35,192 nt of DNA, taken from Ectocarpus siliculosus. Taxonomy: Eukaryota > Sar > Phaeophyceae > Ectocarpales > Ectocarpaceae. The stretch spans positions 3,360,581 through 3,395,772 of the forward strand of contig FN649746.1 in assembly GCA_000310025.1 (NCBI GenBank), written 5' to 3'. Made by a program: the position numbers and the translations under genes. The notes below the pieces were generated by a model. It did no database searches. It was not told the origin of the DNA and worked only from the letters and a program-made list of their open reading frames with translations. Below, in pieces: positions 1 through 9,966 of this stretch (its first letter is position 1; each line of letters begins with the position of its first letter).

Positions 1-105
1 CGGGGGGGCGGGGGAGGTGTTACGTTTTTCCATGCAGGCCAACGGGTGCGCATTACCAGTAACCCTTCCTAAGCCTGGACGGAGAACGTGGAGGGTTCTC
101 TTTTT
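1..105 (+). repeat. G-run repeat family, copy A
   Basis: A G/C homopolymer run followed by about 90 bp ending near GGACGGAG and GGGTTCTC. It aligns with copies at 15546 and 16150. It lies in an eRF3 intron. No coding content is seen between 1 and 560. Confidence 0.55.
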
Positions 106-563
106 TTGTCCCTCGACCAGACAGGTAATGGTTGCACCGCCCTTTACGAACAGACCAAGAACAAAAACAATAAAAAAAGCGAGTCAAACCACCGGCGACG
201 TGGGCATGAAACAAACACACACCGTCGGGTTTCATCGCAATCTCTGGTAGCATAGCATGCAACACCAACAAGGCGTAGCATACACATGTGGCCGCTTTCC
301 GCGCGCAATCAAATCTCTCGGGACTTCCGTCCACAAGACCACGCTCTCAACCCGGTTACTACAGGTAAGGTAGAGTCCCATTCGATTACAGTAGTGGCCC
401 CATATGGTGCAAGTGATTTCGGCGGGCACAGACTGAGCTACCAAGTTGTTCTGTGCTTGGCATAGTGCTGATATCCGGTGCAGTGCCGGTCAAACCTCTG
501 GGCACAAACAGGGACTACGCCGGGACCTCTATTGTGCCGTGTATTTATGCTGTCGGAATACGC

Positions 564-1093
564 CAGGGGTCCAGCTGAGACTGACCGCTTGTGTTCCGTG
601 TCGAAGTATGCTCGTCCCACTTCGACGGTCTTTGTTCGACATAACCGTATACTTTCAACCCGTTTACTGTGGTATGGTAAAGTTCCATTCCGCTACCGCA
701 CGACCAATCGAGATACCGTATACTCTCGTGTCACTCCGGTACGGTATGGAGTACCATTCGGCTATATGGCACGGGCTGTTGGCCTACTCCAGGGGTCCAT
801 CCCATCAGTAACTGACCTCTTGCATTCCGTGTCGAAGTGTGCTCGTCCCACTTCGACGGTCTTTGTTCGACATAACCGTATACTTTCAACCCGTTTACTG
901 CTGTGTGATAGAGTTCCATTCCGCTACCGCACGACCAATCGAGATACCGTATACTCTCGTGTCACTGCGGTACGGTATACAGTACCATTCGTCTATATGG
1001 CACGGGCTGTTGGCCTACTCCAGGGGTCCATCTTATCAGTAACTGACCTCTTGCATTCCGTGTCGAAGTGTGCTCGTCCCACTTCAACGGTCT
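564..1093. repeat. 231-bp tandem repeat carrying copies of the eRF3 exon 5 3' end and donor
   Basis: About 2.3 units with an exact 231-bp period between the last two. Each unit contains the last ~49 nt of eRF3 exon 5 plus its GTCAGT donor, so donors lie in register at 1048, 817 and 586 (the last preceded by GCG instead of GAG). The 817 copy differs from the real exon end by one silent change. The rest of the unit is intronic. Because 231 is divisible by 3, a long plus-strand frame runs through it; I treat that as spurious. Confidence 0.9.
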
Positions 1094-1182
1094 TCCCCTT
1101 AGCTCGCTCCTCCTCGTTGGTGTCCATGATGAACGCCAGGAACCAGGATTCCCGGTTTCGCTGCTTAGCCTCCCTCTCGTAC
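1048..1182 (-). CDS. eRF3: eRF3 exon 5: switch I region
   Basis: Encodes (R)YEREAKQRNRESWFLA, FIMDTNEEERAKGKTVEVG and RAHFDTECK(R). Acceptor TGTCAG, donor GTCAGT, phases 2 and 2. Reading past the donor meets a stop near 993. Both ends of this exon recur as tandem copies in the neighbouring introns. Confidence 0.9.
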
Positions 1183-4100
1183 CTGACACCACCAAAGGCA
1201 GAGACAACGGTGCACGGTTTCAATAGAGTTCGAGCGAGGTGCTACCAAGAAGCAGCGGCTGCGTCGCTTAGCCTCCCTCGTATGCATGCCTCGCACAACC
1301 ATAGCGACAACAAAATAGGATTTCAACAGATTCTGAGCGAGGTGGCACCGACAACAGCAGCTGGGCTGCTTAGCCCTTTATCTCGTACCTGATACAACCA
1401 CAGCGACAATGACACGGTTACAACAGGTTTCGAGCGAGGTGCGACGGACAACGGCAACGACGATACGGTTTCAACATGTCTCGAGTGAGGTGCTACGAAC
1501 AAGAACGGCTAAGCTGCTCACCCTCCCCGGTCCAACGACAGCGACCATGACAACGTCACAAATATTTCCGGGTGGGGGCTACCGACTGACATGCTACCAA
1601 CAACAGCGGCTGGACTGCTTAGCCCCCGTGGCTCAACGAAAAACCACCAACACCAGCGAGGCATGAGTTGAACCGTACCGACTGACACGCTACCAACAAC
1701 AGCGGTTACTACTTACCGTAGGTTGCATGTAGGTTGCGTAAGATACCACGCCCCCTGGACCGATTTTTCAAAGCTCGATTACTCCACGACCAAGAGGATG
1801 CCGAAGGCAAACGATACATGTACGTGTTCGGAAACCTCTCGAAGCGACGGTTCCAACTCCGCCTTTTTTTCGGCACCGTCACCGCTTTCCCTGCCGAGTG
1901 TTCAAGCTTTCAAAATCGGTCCAGGATATCTTACGTCATGCAACCCTAAGGTAGCCACCCTCGCTGGACGACAACCGACACGTTGATATGAAACGCTTCA
2001 AGCGATGACGACGACCGAGAACATAAAAAAACTACATCCTGACAACACCTGCACGATGTGACATGCTGTAAGAGTGCCACATGGAGCGCAACCCGTGAAT
2101 GGTTCCACACGGACAGATCGACGATGGCGGGCGCCTCTTGGATCAGAGTGCCAAGCCAGTGGAGCGGGACTGGACTCACCTCTCGATGGTACGCTTGTCT
2201 ACGAAGTCCGTGAGGTACAGAATGTTTCCCGATAGGGTAGATTTCCCGGCGTCGACTGCATCCACGAACAACAAACGATGCAGCAGTGGGGCATCTTTCT
2301 CAGTTTCCGTTGTCAACATAGGGGAAACGGTCGGAGACACTAGACGCCATGATACAGCATGTCGTAGGGGCCTAAGAAGTCAACAACAGCTATGACAAAA
2401 ACGTGCGCACACACACACCACCGAAAGTATTGTTTCTACAATGCCACGGAACGGAGCAATATCAGAACATTACCGGCAAGGTACCAGCAGGAGGCCCGTT
2501 TTCTGGTAAGTTCATTGTTGTGATTGCATTGCACCTGAGAGAGACTACGGCTGCACGGTAGGAGAAACATGGGGGTGAAATATTGATCGTCGTGTTGATC
2601 GCCAAAACACCCTTCTACGACTTCCTCAACAGAAAAAAGATACGCCTCGTGCACGAGCAGAGCGTCAGCACCTGCAGCTACGTGCCTGCGCATACGCCTG
2701 CGCGTTCGCCAGACAGGCTTTAATGCTCGCCTCAATGGCAAGCAAACACGGGTTGGAGGTAATAGACACAAAGGCGCAAAGTACAACACTCATGACGTGT
2801 GCAAGCCAAAGCCGCGGCCGGTAGCGTAAAGGTGCGAATGGCACCACAGAATCGGAGAACAACCGTCTTGAGATGTCGACGGCTTCAGCAAGGTTTCCCC
2901 CGTATTCCATGCTCATCTATGCGAGACTGCACAAAAAATATGGTACTCAGTACCAGTGCAGTAGATGACAGCAGCAGTGCATCGACTAAACTCGGTTGGG
3001 CTTCGAATCTACACCAAGGCATCCCATCCCACGTAATGCATCCCATCCCACGCATCGACAAAACTCGGTGGGGCATCGAATCTACACTAAGGCATCCCAT
3101 CCCACGTAAGGCACCCCATCCCACGGAAGAGAGGGAGTACACCAGTACAATCGTAGACAGAGGCAGCAGCAGGACGATACGCACTACCGTTTCGATGGCA
3201 AACAAAAACGTGCACAAGGGTACGACGCAAGAAACTCGGCGCCTTCGTCGAGAGAAGCGATGATGAAATCCCTTTGCTCATCGTGTGCCGCTGTTGATCG
3301 AGTGCCATTGGCTTGCTCGTTACGTCAACTTCCCCGCAACGGTGCATCTACAGCCTGGACACCAGTGGGCTGCCGCTCGCGGTTGCCAAGAAGACAACAG
3401 CGAGCTATTCATCTCTGGTACCCTAGGCAACTCTGGCGCACGTTGTTGATGGGTTGCACTCCATCCTGTCTTCCCGCTACGTATCCCCTTCCGCAGCACG
3501 TGTCTGCCGAGATCAAGGACGCAGTTTCCAAAGCCCTCGTCTACATTTCCTCGACAATTTCTCGTCATCATCGTGCGTTTAACTGCCTGTCTGACCTACA
3601 TAGTACGAGGAAACTACGACCAAGCCTCTCCGCTAACTGTTCGGGCACCAGCAGCTGAGCGCTTCCGCGTGTATTTGTCCTCTCGGGAGAACTTGATACA
3701 TTCCTCTTGCGCTAAACTTGTATCGAAGCCAACAAGCACAGCAGAACTCCAGCAACCTTTGTCGGCATCAAAACCCAGCAGTAGAAACTCCAGCAAACCT
3801 TCGACTTACCGTGGCCGATAAACACGAGGTTGAGGTGCTCCCGTGGATCCTCATCAGTTGCCTCCTTCTCAACCACCTCCTCCTTCTCTTCCTTCTTCCC
3901 CCCGTAGTTGTCGCCCCCCTTTCGCCGCTCCCCCCGGGCAGCCTTCCCCTCACCCTCCCCCCCCGCAGCCACGCCCCCCCCCGCTTGCTCCGGGTACTGC
4001 CCTTCCACAACCTCCAGGGCTGCGTCTCCCGATGCCGCTCCCTCCGCGATGATCTTGTTGACTTCGGGGTTGGCCATGAGGGCATCGGGGTCTTCCAGCA

Positions 4101-6369
4101 TCTTGAGGGCCTTGGCCCGATCCCCGTTCGCAACCTGGAGCGTCGCCTGTTGGGTGGTAGTTGTTGTTGGTTCGTGTGGTTGTTTTATTGGAGGCACATA
4201 TCGCGTTCGTGGTACGGGCTGTGGGTCACCCCCGACACACACCGCTTACTCGCTGACTGCCGGAGAACTGGAGAGGGGTTGTGTGCAACTTGAAGGGTCG
4301 CCGGTTGGTTGTTCTTGTTGCTGCTGTTGGTTGGTCGTGGCTGTTGCCGTGGAGTAGGTTAGTTCAGCGCAAGCCAGTCCTACCCATGCGCGTGGATTAA
4401 GACAAACGGTACTTCCATCGCCGCTGGTGCGATCTTGACTACCATGGCAGCACAAACAAACACCAAGAGAACCAAAATAGGGCCGTACGTACGTGAGGCA
4501 GGGACGACGTCTCTACCTGCTGCTGTATCCCATTGGGGGGATACCTCGCGTTCATGCTACCCGCGCTGTGGGCCACTCCCGCCTACTCGCTGAAGTCTGT
4601 AGAGGGGTGGGCTTGCGTGCGTGGCTGATGCATTTACCAATGCCACATGCCACAACGACACTACAGCAGGTAGGCACTACGGTACACCGGCATATTCCAC
4701 CACGGCCGTCCTCGTGTTTGTGCAACGCCAGTCTACAGGAGCTCTCCGAATGTTGCGCCGCCCCTGCTGCGTGTCGGCAAGACCTTAGGTGCTAACAGCT
4801 CGAAACATTCCCTGTCTCCCGCGAAGCTCAAGGGATCTACAGCAGTGGGGACCTTCAATGAAAAGCCGGTACGTGGCCGGCGCATCGACAGGCGCTATTC
4901 TGAGGGACCGGCGCTATTAAATTACTTGGTGATTCAGTCTGCCCTGCGATTTCACAGGCGCTTATAACACGGCCAGCGGCGCCAACCAACCGGCGTTATT
5001 GATTCCCCCTCACACTGCTGCAGCTGCCACTCTTTTCGAATATGAAAGGAGGCCCTCAAATCCAAGGGCGAATAACACAATGGATGGTCCCCGTCATACC
5101 ATGGTATATTCCCGAACAGAGGGGCATCTACTCACTTTCCACAGGGGGTCGTTCTCGTCCATCTCCTCCGCGTCACCCCCGTCACCCACGCCTTCGGACT
5201 GGTCCTTGGACTCTTCCGCACCCCCTCCACCCGATGCTGTTCCTGCTGCGGTTGCCGCCGCGGCGGGCGCGGAGCTTATGCTGACTTCTCGCATGCCCTC
5301 GGCAACAGCGCCGACCTTGTCGGCGGCCATGGCCTGAGCTGACTGCATGGGGCTCGGGGCTGCTAGCGGAAAAGGCGATTTGAGAGGCGTAGCTACCGCG
5401 CAGCAGATTACGGGAGGCGGGACGGGGTAAAGAGTCAGCGCCTTGTCTTTGTGGTGTGTTTCTTCCCATCTACTGCTGTAGGATACCATCGTAGCTTTCG
5501 GACTACCGTTCGAGAAAATACGTTTTGCCCGTATTTGACGAACATCAGCCAGGGTCACACAGGAGGAAGAAAACAGAGGCATTGTTATTTATCTTGTTGC
5601 CTCGCCTTGTTTTTCCTTCCGCCGGCAGTGCTCTTGCGTTCTTGCCTTCAATATTCTTCGAAAAACGGCGAGAAAGGTTCGGCGTTTCCTGGGCAGTCTC
5701 TTCTATCTTGGAGTGTACGCATCAGAGTACTGCTGTGAATCTCTTCCTTTGTAGGAAACTTGATGTTAATTGAACAGTTCTTCTCGCTGCCTAACCAAGT
5801 GATCACTCCCTCTTCGTCCTACTGCTTGCCACGACAACGATGGGAAAATGTTTGCCGTTCAGCAGTCTCAAGCTATACTGATATTTTATTCGCCGCCGGG
5901 GCCTTTTTCGCGCATGTCTACAAGAGCACACACCGCTCATTCGCGCGAAATGTTCCGGTGACAGCGAACAGCTGCAATTTTTTCACATGGCAACACGATT
6001 CGATTGCAACCATGGCCGTTGCTCCCCCACCAGTGGGCAAACAAAAAAGAGCCAACAACCACCAATAGCGTCGACCTCCGCATGCCTGGACGTAAGCAGG
6101 AGGGAACGCACAGGCAGACTCTTGTTGGGCAAAGCATCACACTCGTTAGGGCCACAAAATCGTGAGATGCGTGGGACGGTCATCGGTTCGACAGATTTGC
6201 TGCCACACACACACACACCTGGTGCTGCTGCTGCAGCGGGGGCCGGCGCCGCTCCTCCCGGGCTCCACGATGCGACCGCTGGGTTAAAGCTGAAGGAAGC
6301 CGCAGCGGGGTTGAGCCCGCCCCCTGACTTTTTCGTCTGCTTGTCGATGTCCTCCCAGCTCTCAGCCAT
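1048..6369 (-). CDS. eRF3: eRF3 translation termination GTPase, 5' half (exons 1-5), continues off the left edge
   Basis: Class II release factor: a GTPase that binds eRF1 and drives peptide release at stop codons in the cytosol. Five exons are seen: 6219-6369, 5136-5362, 3810-4146, 2180-2255 and 1048-1182. They join in phases 1, 0, 1, 2 and 2 to 308 codons without a stop. In order they give a PAM2-like N-terminus, an Ala/Gly/Glu-rich linker, a charged stretch ending EHLNLVFIGH, the P-loop VDAGKST, then NRESWFLAFIMDTNEEE and GKTVEVGRAHFDTE (switch I). These strings are typical of eRF3 rather than EF-1alpha or Hbs1. The DAPGH motif and the C-terminal barrels should lie left of position 1. Start chosen at 6369 (MAESWEDIDKQ); the frame stays open upstream to an ATG at 6522 through a Gln-rich stretch, so a longer N-terminus is possible. 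Splicing is inferred, not proven. Confidence 0.88.
1200..1710. repeat. Degenerate ~100-bp tandem repeat with copies of the eRF3 exon 5 acceptor
   Basis: In the intron upstream of exon 5, blocks of roughly 90-110 bp recur with heavy decay. The clearest copy, near 1366-1400 on the minus strand, reads TATCAG then GTACGAGA and GCTAAGCAGC, matching the real acceptor and exon start at 1182. Other copies lie near 1265, 1510 and 1610. Confidence 0.7.
1714..1953. mobile_element. Short inverted-repeat element (TACCGTA family), copy 1
   Basis: About 240 bp with ~55-bp imperfect terminal inverted repeats. The left end reads TACCGTAGGTTGCAT, then ATACCAC and CCCTGGACCGATTTT; the right end is its reverse complement, reading inward TACCTTAGGGTTGCATGACG. 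Two relatives lie at 32796-33022 and 34983-35178. It is MITE-like in size. It sits in the eRF3 intron between exons 4 and 5. Confidence 0.75.
2180..2255 (-). CDS. eRF3: eRF3 exon 4: P-loop
   Basis: A 76-nt exon encoding (V)DAGKSTLSGNILYLTDFV and DKRTIE(R), the G1 nucleotide-binding loop and helix. Acceptor GGATGCAG, donor GTGAGT, phases 1 and 2. It fits exon 3 and exon 5 exactly, which is the main support for the gene model. Confidence 0.88.
2979..3125. repeat. 73-bp tandem repeat (2 copies)
   Basis: Two copies of a unit beginning GCATCGAC and containing GGCATCCCATCCCACG, which itself recurs at ~18-bp spacing. Lies in the eRF3 intron between exons 3 and 4; the rest of that intron (2256-3809) shows no gene. 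Confidence 0.8.
3810..4146 (-). CDS. eRF3: eRF3 exon 3: charged linker and start of the G domain
   Basis: Starts after an ACAG acceptor (a second in-frame AG lies 12 nt further in, start 4134). Encodes a helical-looking segment (AKALKMLEDPDALMANPEVN), a Gly-rich stretch, a Lys/Glu-rich stretch, then HLNLVFIGH, the first strand of the GTPase domain. The GTAAGT donor splits the Val codon just before DAGKST (phase 1). Confidence 0.82.
4190..4625. repeat. Diverged ~95-bp duplication in the eRF3 intron
   Basis: The stretch near 4190-4285 (TATCGCGTTCGTG, GCTGTGGGTCACCCCCG, TTACTCGCTGA) resembles 4535-4625 (CCTCGCGTTCATG, GCTGTGGGCCACTCCCG, CTACTCGCTGA). Both copies lie in the intron between exons 2 and 3. 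Confidence 0.5.
5136..5362 (-). CDS. eRF3: eRF3 exon 2: disordered linker
   Basis: Phase 1 in, phase 0 out. Encodes a Gln/Ala, then Ala/Gly, then acidic linker ending EEMDENDPLWK before GTGAGT. No fold is recognised; the N-terminal regions of eRF3 are poorly conserved. The acceptor reads CTAGCAG, a NAGNAG site, so use of either AG would add or drop one residue. Confidence 0.7.
6219..6369 (-). CDS. eRF3: eRF3 exon 1: start codon and tandem PAM2-like motif
   Basis: Begins MAESWEDIDKQ and carries two overlapping PAM2-like cores, LNPAAASF followed by FNPAVASWSPG. Animal eRF3 has the same overlapping arrangement, used to bind the MLLE domain of poly(A)-binding protein. The exon then runs into an Ala/Pro stretch and ends CACCAG before a GTGTGT donor, phase 1. 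That donor is the edge of a CA/GT dinucleotide run. Confidence 0.8.
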
Positions 6370-6813
6370 GATGATGCGAAATGCGAAACCTTGCTGCTCC
6401 TGCTGCTGCTGCCGCTGCCTGCCGCCGACGGCCTGCTTGATGCTATTGCGGTCAGCAAAGTTTCGCGGCCCGTGGCGACAAAGCTTCTCCCCACGCCCTG
6501 TCCTAGTGACACGCACGAGCACTACGCAAAAACCTCAGATTGTTACAGGTGGCACAGAGTGGTGCAGCCGTGAGCTCGTGATGCTAGCTGTAGCCTAGCC
6601 AAGTCTCGCGCGTGGCGGGGTGTGGCCGGCGAAAGGGGGGCCGGTGAATAGATTTTAGGGGTACGTCGTTGGGGGCAAATGTGGAAAGAATGGGTTTCAG
6701 TCTAGTTCGCAAGGCGTTATTCTCGAACTCTGGATAACCGTCAGTGTATTTTCGGCGTGCATAGCCGACTAGACCGACCAGTGTAGGCTGTGGATAGTAA
6801 TAGCCAAGGACCG
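6370..6813. other. eRF3 upstream region
   Basis: Presumed promoter and 5' leader of eRF3. The minus-strand frame is open from 6522 to the chosen start and includes a CAG-type run coding RQRQQQQEQQ. I see no clear TATA box or initiator. From about 6600 the sequence becomes G-rich and then leads into the AT-rich element. Confidence 0.4.
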
Positions 6814-7717
6814 AGGGCGGGTTCCGGGCTAAAGACGAATCATTTTCACGAGTTTTTCAATATGAGCAGCAAGAAATGGGTCCCAACCTCTGAAATTTTG
6901 AACCGACATCCGTTAGGTCACGAGGATCACGAAAATAAAATGGCATACTTCTTTTCCCATTTTGGATGTCGTGGTAATGAGTTATTGATGAATGAGTGGG
7001 TAAAATTGGGCGAAAATCGCGTCTGCGGGCCCCCCGAGCAAAATTCAAACGCCTCCGTATCGTATAAAATTCTCAAGCTAGCGTAATGTTGTGGTGTAGA
7101 TTGGTGTAGATCAAGAATCCGTCGTCAGAATTTTGATCAGGATCGATGCGGCCGTGATACAGCTAATAATACGCACTGATAATATATATATGCGCAAAAG
7201 CAGGGAGAAAACCTGGAATCACTAGGAATTGAATTACACTGAAAAAAACCCCCTCCCACAACACTATCCACATGTTGATTCAATCTCTCCTGACTTCGAA
7301 TTAGGGTAATTTTGGGGTGGGGATCACAAATAAATATAATATTATCGGAATGCCCCAGTTTTGCTTTGCAATGGACTTTCAGCTGCTCAAAAGCTGACCG
7401 TAGCTGAGCAATTTCAAAATTCCTGGGATTTTGGATCCATTCTCGGTTCCCACGTCGAGCTTGTGTCCGATCAACATTATGAGTGGCTCTACCTCCCCTA
7501 AATCGGCCAAGCGGAATCGATTGCCGAGGAGAAATGGAGGCGCCGAAATCGGCAATGCGGTGAAAAAAAAAATCAAGGTGATCCGAACACAATTTTTTTG
7601 TTCCTCTTTTTTTATGCTTTTAAACGTCGTTTTAGACATGATCCAAAAACGGTTTTTAATTTGAGTTTTTCCTCGCCACTGAGAGAGACAATTAGTCTTT
7701 ACCGCGGAACCCGCCCG
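6814..7717. mobile_element. AT-rich element with 26-27-bp terminal inverted repeats
   Basis: The left end GGGCGGGTTCCGGGCTAAAG (6814, running on through ACGAAT) is matched inverted by ATTAGTCTTTACCGCGGAAC (7691, running on through CCGCCC to 7717). The 904-bp interior is clearly more AT-rich than its surroundings. It has only short frames (plus 6790-7086, minus 7379-7639) with no recognised domain. I read it as a non-autonomous DNA transposon; no convincing target duplication is seen, so the superfamily is unknown. Confidence 0.65.
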
Positions 7718-8848
7718 AGGTCATCTTAGCAGAGAGACATGATGACGAAGGGCTGCTCTAAATTACGGTGCAGTTAATAGCTACAGATGTACACAAGGGC
7801 ATAAGCTGTGCCAATCAGAGTGCTGGGTTGATGCACAGGTCATCGATGACGTATGCATACAAGGTCTTTAGTTTAATAACGACTCTTTGGAGGTAGGACC
7901 GTCCGGAAGCTTGGCTCCGTGTTAAGCCTCGCACACCAGATCACTCTTGCTCCCTACCCGCAGTTTGCCGTACAGTGCTGTGAGCAGACTATGCCTGAGT
8001 CAAACAAGACAAACAAACTGCCGAGGCAGCACACACAACAACACGCTTGAACGCAAGTGCAACGCACGTCCAAGCTAGAACCTGCAGAACAAAAGAGGCA
8101 GTACTATGTAGTTCTCTCCACAGTGGCGCCAGCGGCATCAAGCTTCGGATAAGCTTGCTTGCGCGTGGTCGACTATGTGTCGTCGTTCGAGTCGCGTCCC
8201 CAGCGTCGCCGCTGTCGCCGAAGCACTCCGGGTCGCGAGCATCGTCTCGTCGCTCGAACCCGCGGAGTCCGAGTCGCGTTCGTCGCATCGCCCCTGCCGC
8301 CAGCGCCGGTCGCCGCCGCGTTGCGGGAGCTGTGTCGCGTCCGCGTTCGTCCGCAGCGTCCCCGCTGCCGACAACATCCAGCGTCGCCGCTATTGCGGGG
8401 TTGCCGCAGCGCTGCTTGCGTCGCCGGCGGGCGCGCGGCCGTTGGAGGAGCTCGGCCGAGGGGGGTGCCACGTCGCCGACGCCGTGCGGTCGGGCGGTCG
8501 GAGCGCCGTACGGGCCGTGCGAGGATCCTCGCGATCAGAGTTGTGCGCTGCAGGCCTGTTCCCGATTCGCCGGAGTGATGCGCGCTGGGGTGTGTCATCG
8601 TGGTCGCGTGTGTAACGGATATCGCATCGCACAGGCGTTGGTTGTGTCCGCAGCGGTTGCGGTCGGGCGAGCTCGTCGGTGGTGCGCGGGTGTCTTGAGT
8701 CGCGGGTGCGACCGGTCGGAGCCATGGACACCTCCGGATCTAAAGCGGAGCAGGGACGTCGCCGCCTCCGGCTTCGGGATCGGTTACTCCTCGTCGGGGC
8801 GTGTCAGGTAGGTCGTGTACGTCCCCGCGTGTGCTCCCGGGGCCGACC
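7718..8848. other. Spacer and GC-rich leader-like region, no gene recognised
   Basis: 7718-8046 is ordinary unique-looking DNA with no supported gene. From about 8150 the sequence becomes very GC-rich with CG-rich triplets. Long frames are open on both strands and are Arg/Ser-rich in every frame, as expected from composition alone. It could be the leader of the retroelement fragment starting at 8849, but no long terminal repeat pair was found. Confidence 0.35.
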
Positions 8849-9310
8849 ATGGTCACGCGGTCACAGTCACGTAGGTCCGCGCGTAGGATGACCGTTGGGG
8901 GGTTCGTGCCGCGTGTTGCCGAGCTGACCTCGCCAACCGCTTGTGCCCCCGTGCGTTCGTCGCGCCGGCTCGCGGCCCGTGTAACCGCGTCGCGCTCATA
9001 TGCCTCGGTCCTGTCAGGTTCTTCCGAGGACGGTGCTCTGGTGGGTGGGCCTGCTCGTGCCGCGTCACCTGGTGCGGTGAGCCCGCCGGTGCCGGCGGTG
9101 GACTCGTCGGATGGTGCCGGCGGGCCCGGCGAGGAGGAGGACGGTGGTCAGAACGAGAGGCAGGCGCTTGAGCGTCTCGAGGCACAGGGGCGCATGCTGA
9201 TCGAGGAGACCAACGTCGCTCGCGGCCAGCGCGAGCGGATGGCGTGCGGAAGCGGGTTCGCCAGCTCCGGGCGGACAGGGAGGCGGCGGAACGCCGTGTG
9301 CGGGAGATAA
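8849..9310 (+). pseudogene. Gag-like retroelement fragment, frame-broken
   Basis: Starts MVTRSQSRRSARRM, followed by a Ser/Pro/Ala/Gly-rich region and an acidic-to-coiled-coil stretch (RQALERLEAQGRMLIEETN). Near 9230 the coiled-coil pattern continues in another frame (RKRVRQLRADREAAERRV), so a frameshift is likely. Composition and layout resemble the gag N-terminus of algal LTR retrotransposons. No nucleocapsid zinc knuckle, protease or reverse transcriptase is present. The assignment is an inference from pattern only. Confidence 0.4.
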
Positions 9311-9312
9311 GT

Positions 9313-9642
9313 CTCCCCTTCGCCTGCCGCCGGTGGATCCGAGGTTGCGCAGCCGCCGACTCTCCAGGGCTTCGCGGCTCAGCAAGCGGTTGAGGTGTTG
9401 GTGCGCGGCCTAGCCGCCAAAGCTTTCAGCTTTTCAGCGACAACCGCTGGCTGGGCTTCGTCCGCGCGGGCCGACGTGAGCTCCTCAAGACGGCGCTGAG
9501 TCGCGAAGTCGGAGGCAGCCGCCTTGCGCGCTGCCTTGCCGGCTAGGCCGCGCACCAACGCCTCAACCGGTTGCTGAGCCGCGAAGCCCTGGAGAGCCGA
9601 CGGCTGCGCAACCTCGGATCCACCGGCGGCAGGCGAAGGGGA
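9313..9642. repeat. Inverted repeat with ~100-bp arms
   Basis: Arms at about 9313-9417 and 9541-9642 are inverted copies (for example TGGATCCGAGGTTGCGCAGC against GCTGCGCAACCTCGGATCCA) with a ~125-bp spacer. Both arms, read outward, encode the same gag-like segment with a few changes. This is an inverted duplication inside the retroelement debris. Confidence 0.85.
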
Positions 9643-9966
9643 GACCGGCCCGTCGGCAGCAGGAGGAGCGGCGCCATCGTCGCCGTCGGGAGACGCCGGC
9701 AGGAAGGGCGCCGTGGCCCGCGAAGGACGACGAGCATCCGCCGCGGCACCTACCGCGCCAGGCGCGGACGCACCCTCGACCGGCTTGCCCACCGGAGAGA
9801 AAGGCCCAGCCTGGCGTTGCGCCCTCCGGAGACGTTCCTGCGCCGCCTGTAGCTGCGCCTCGGCCGCGGCCACTCCAGCGCTGCGCCCCGCAGGACCGGA
9901 ACCGCCGGCATCAGACTCCTGCGACGGCGTGTCCGCCGACAACGGGAAATAACAGTTCGTGGTCAA
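9420..9966 (-). pseudogene. Second gag-like fragment, inverted
   Basis: Minus-strand frame with Gln/Ala/Arg coiled coil (AEAQLQAAQERLRRAQRQ), a Pro/Ala/Asp linker, then QGFAAQQPVEALVRGLAGKA and a further helix. It ends where the sequence folds back on itself: its continuation past 9420 is the reverse complement of the plus-strand copy. Probably the same element family as 8849-9310, broken by an inversion. Confidence 0.4.

Noticed and set aside
478-1392. Plus-strand frame of 304 codons
   Set aside because: It is kept open by the 231-bp tandem repeat (a multiple of 3) and lies antisense to a well-supported eRF3 exon and its introns.
8047-8811. Plus-strand frame of 254 codons in the GC-rich zone
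   Set aside because: All six frames are unusually open here because of CG-rich composition; the protein is Arg/Ser-rich with no motif and no splice or family support.
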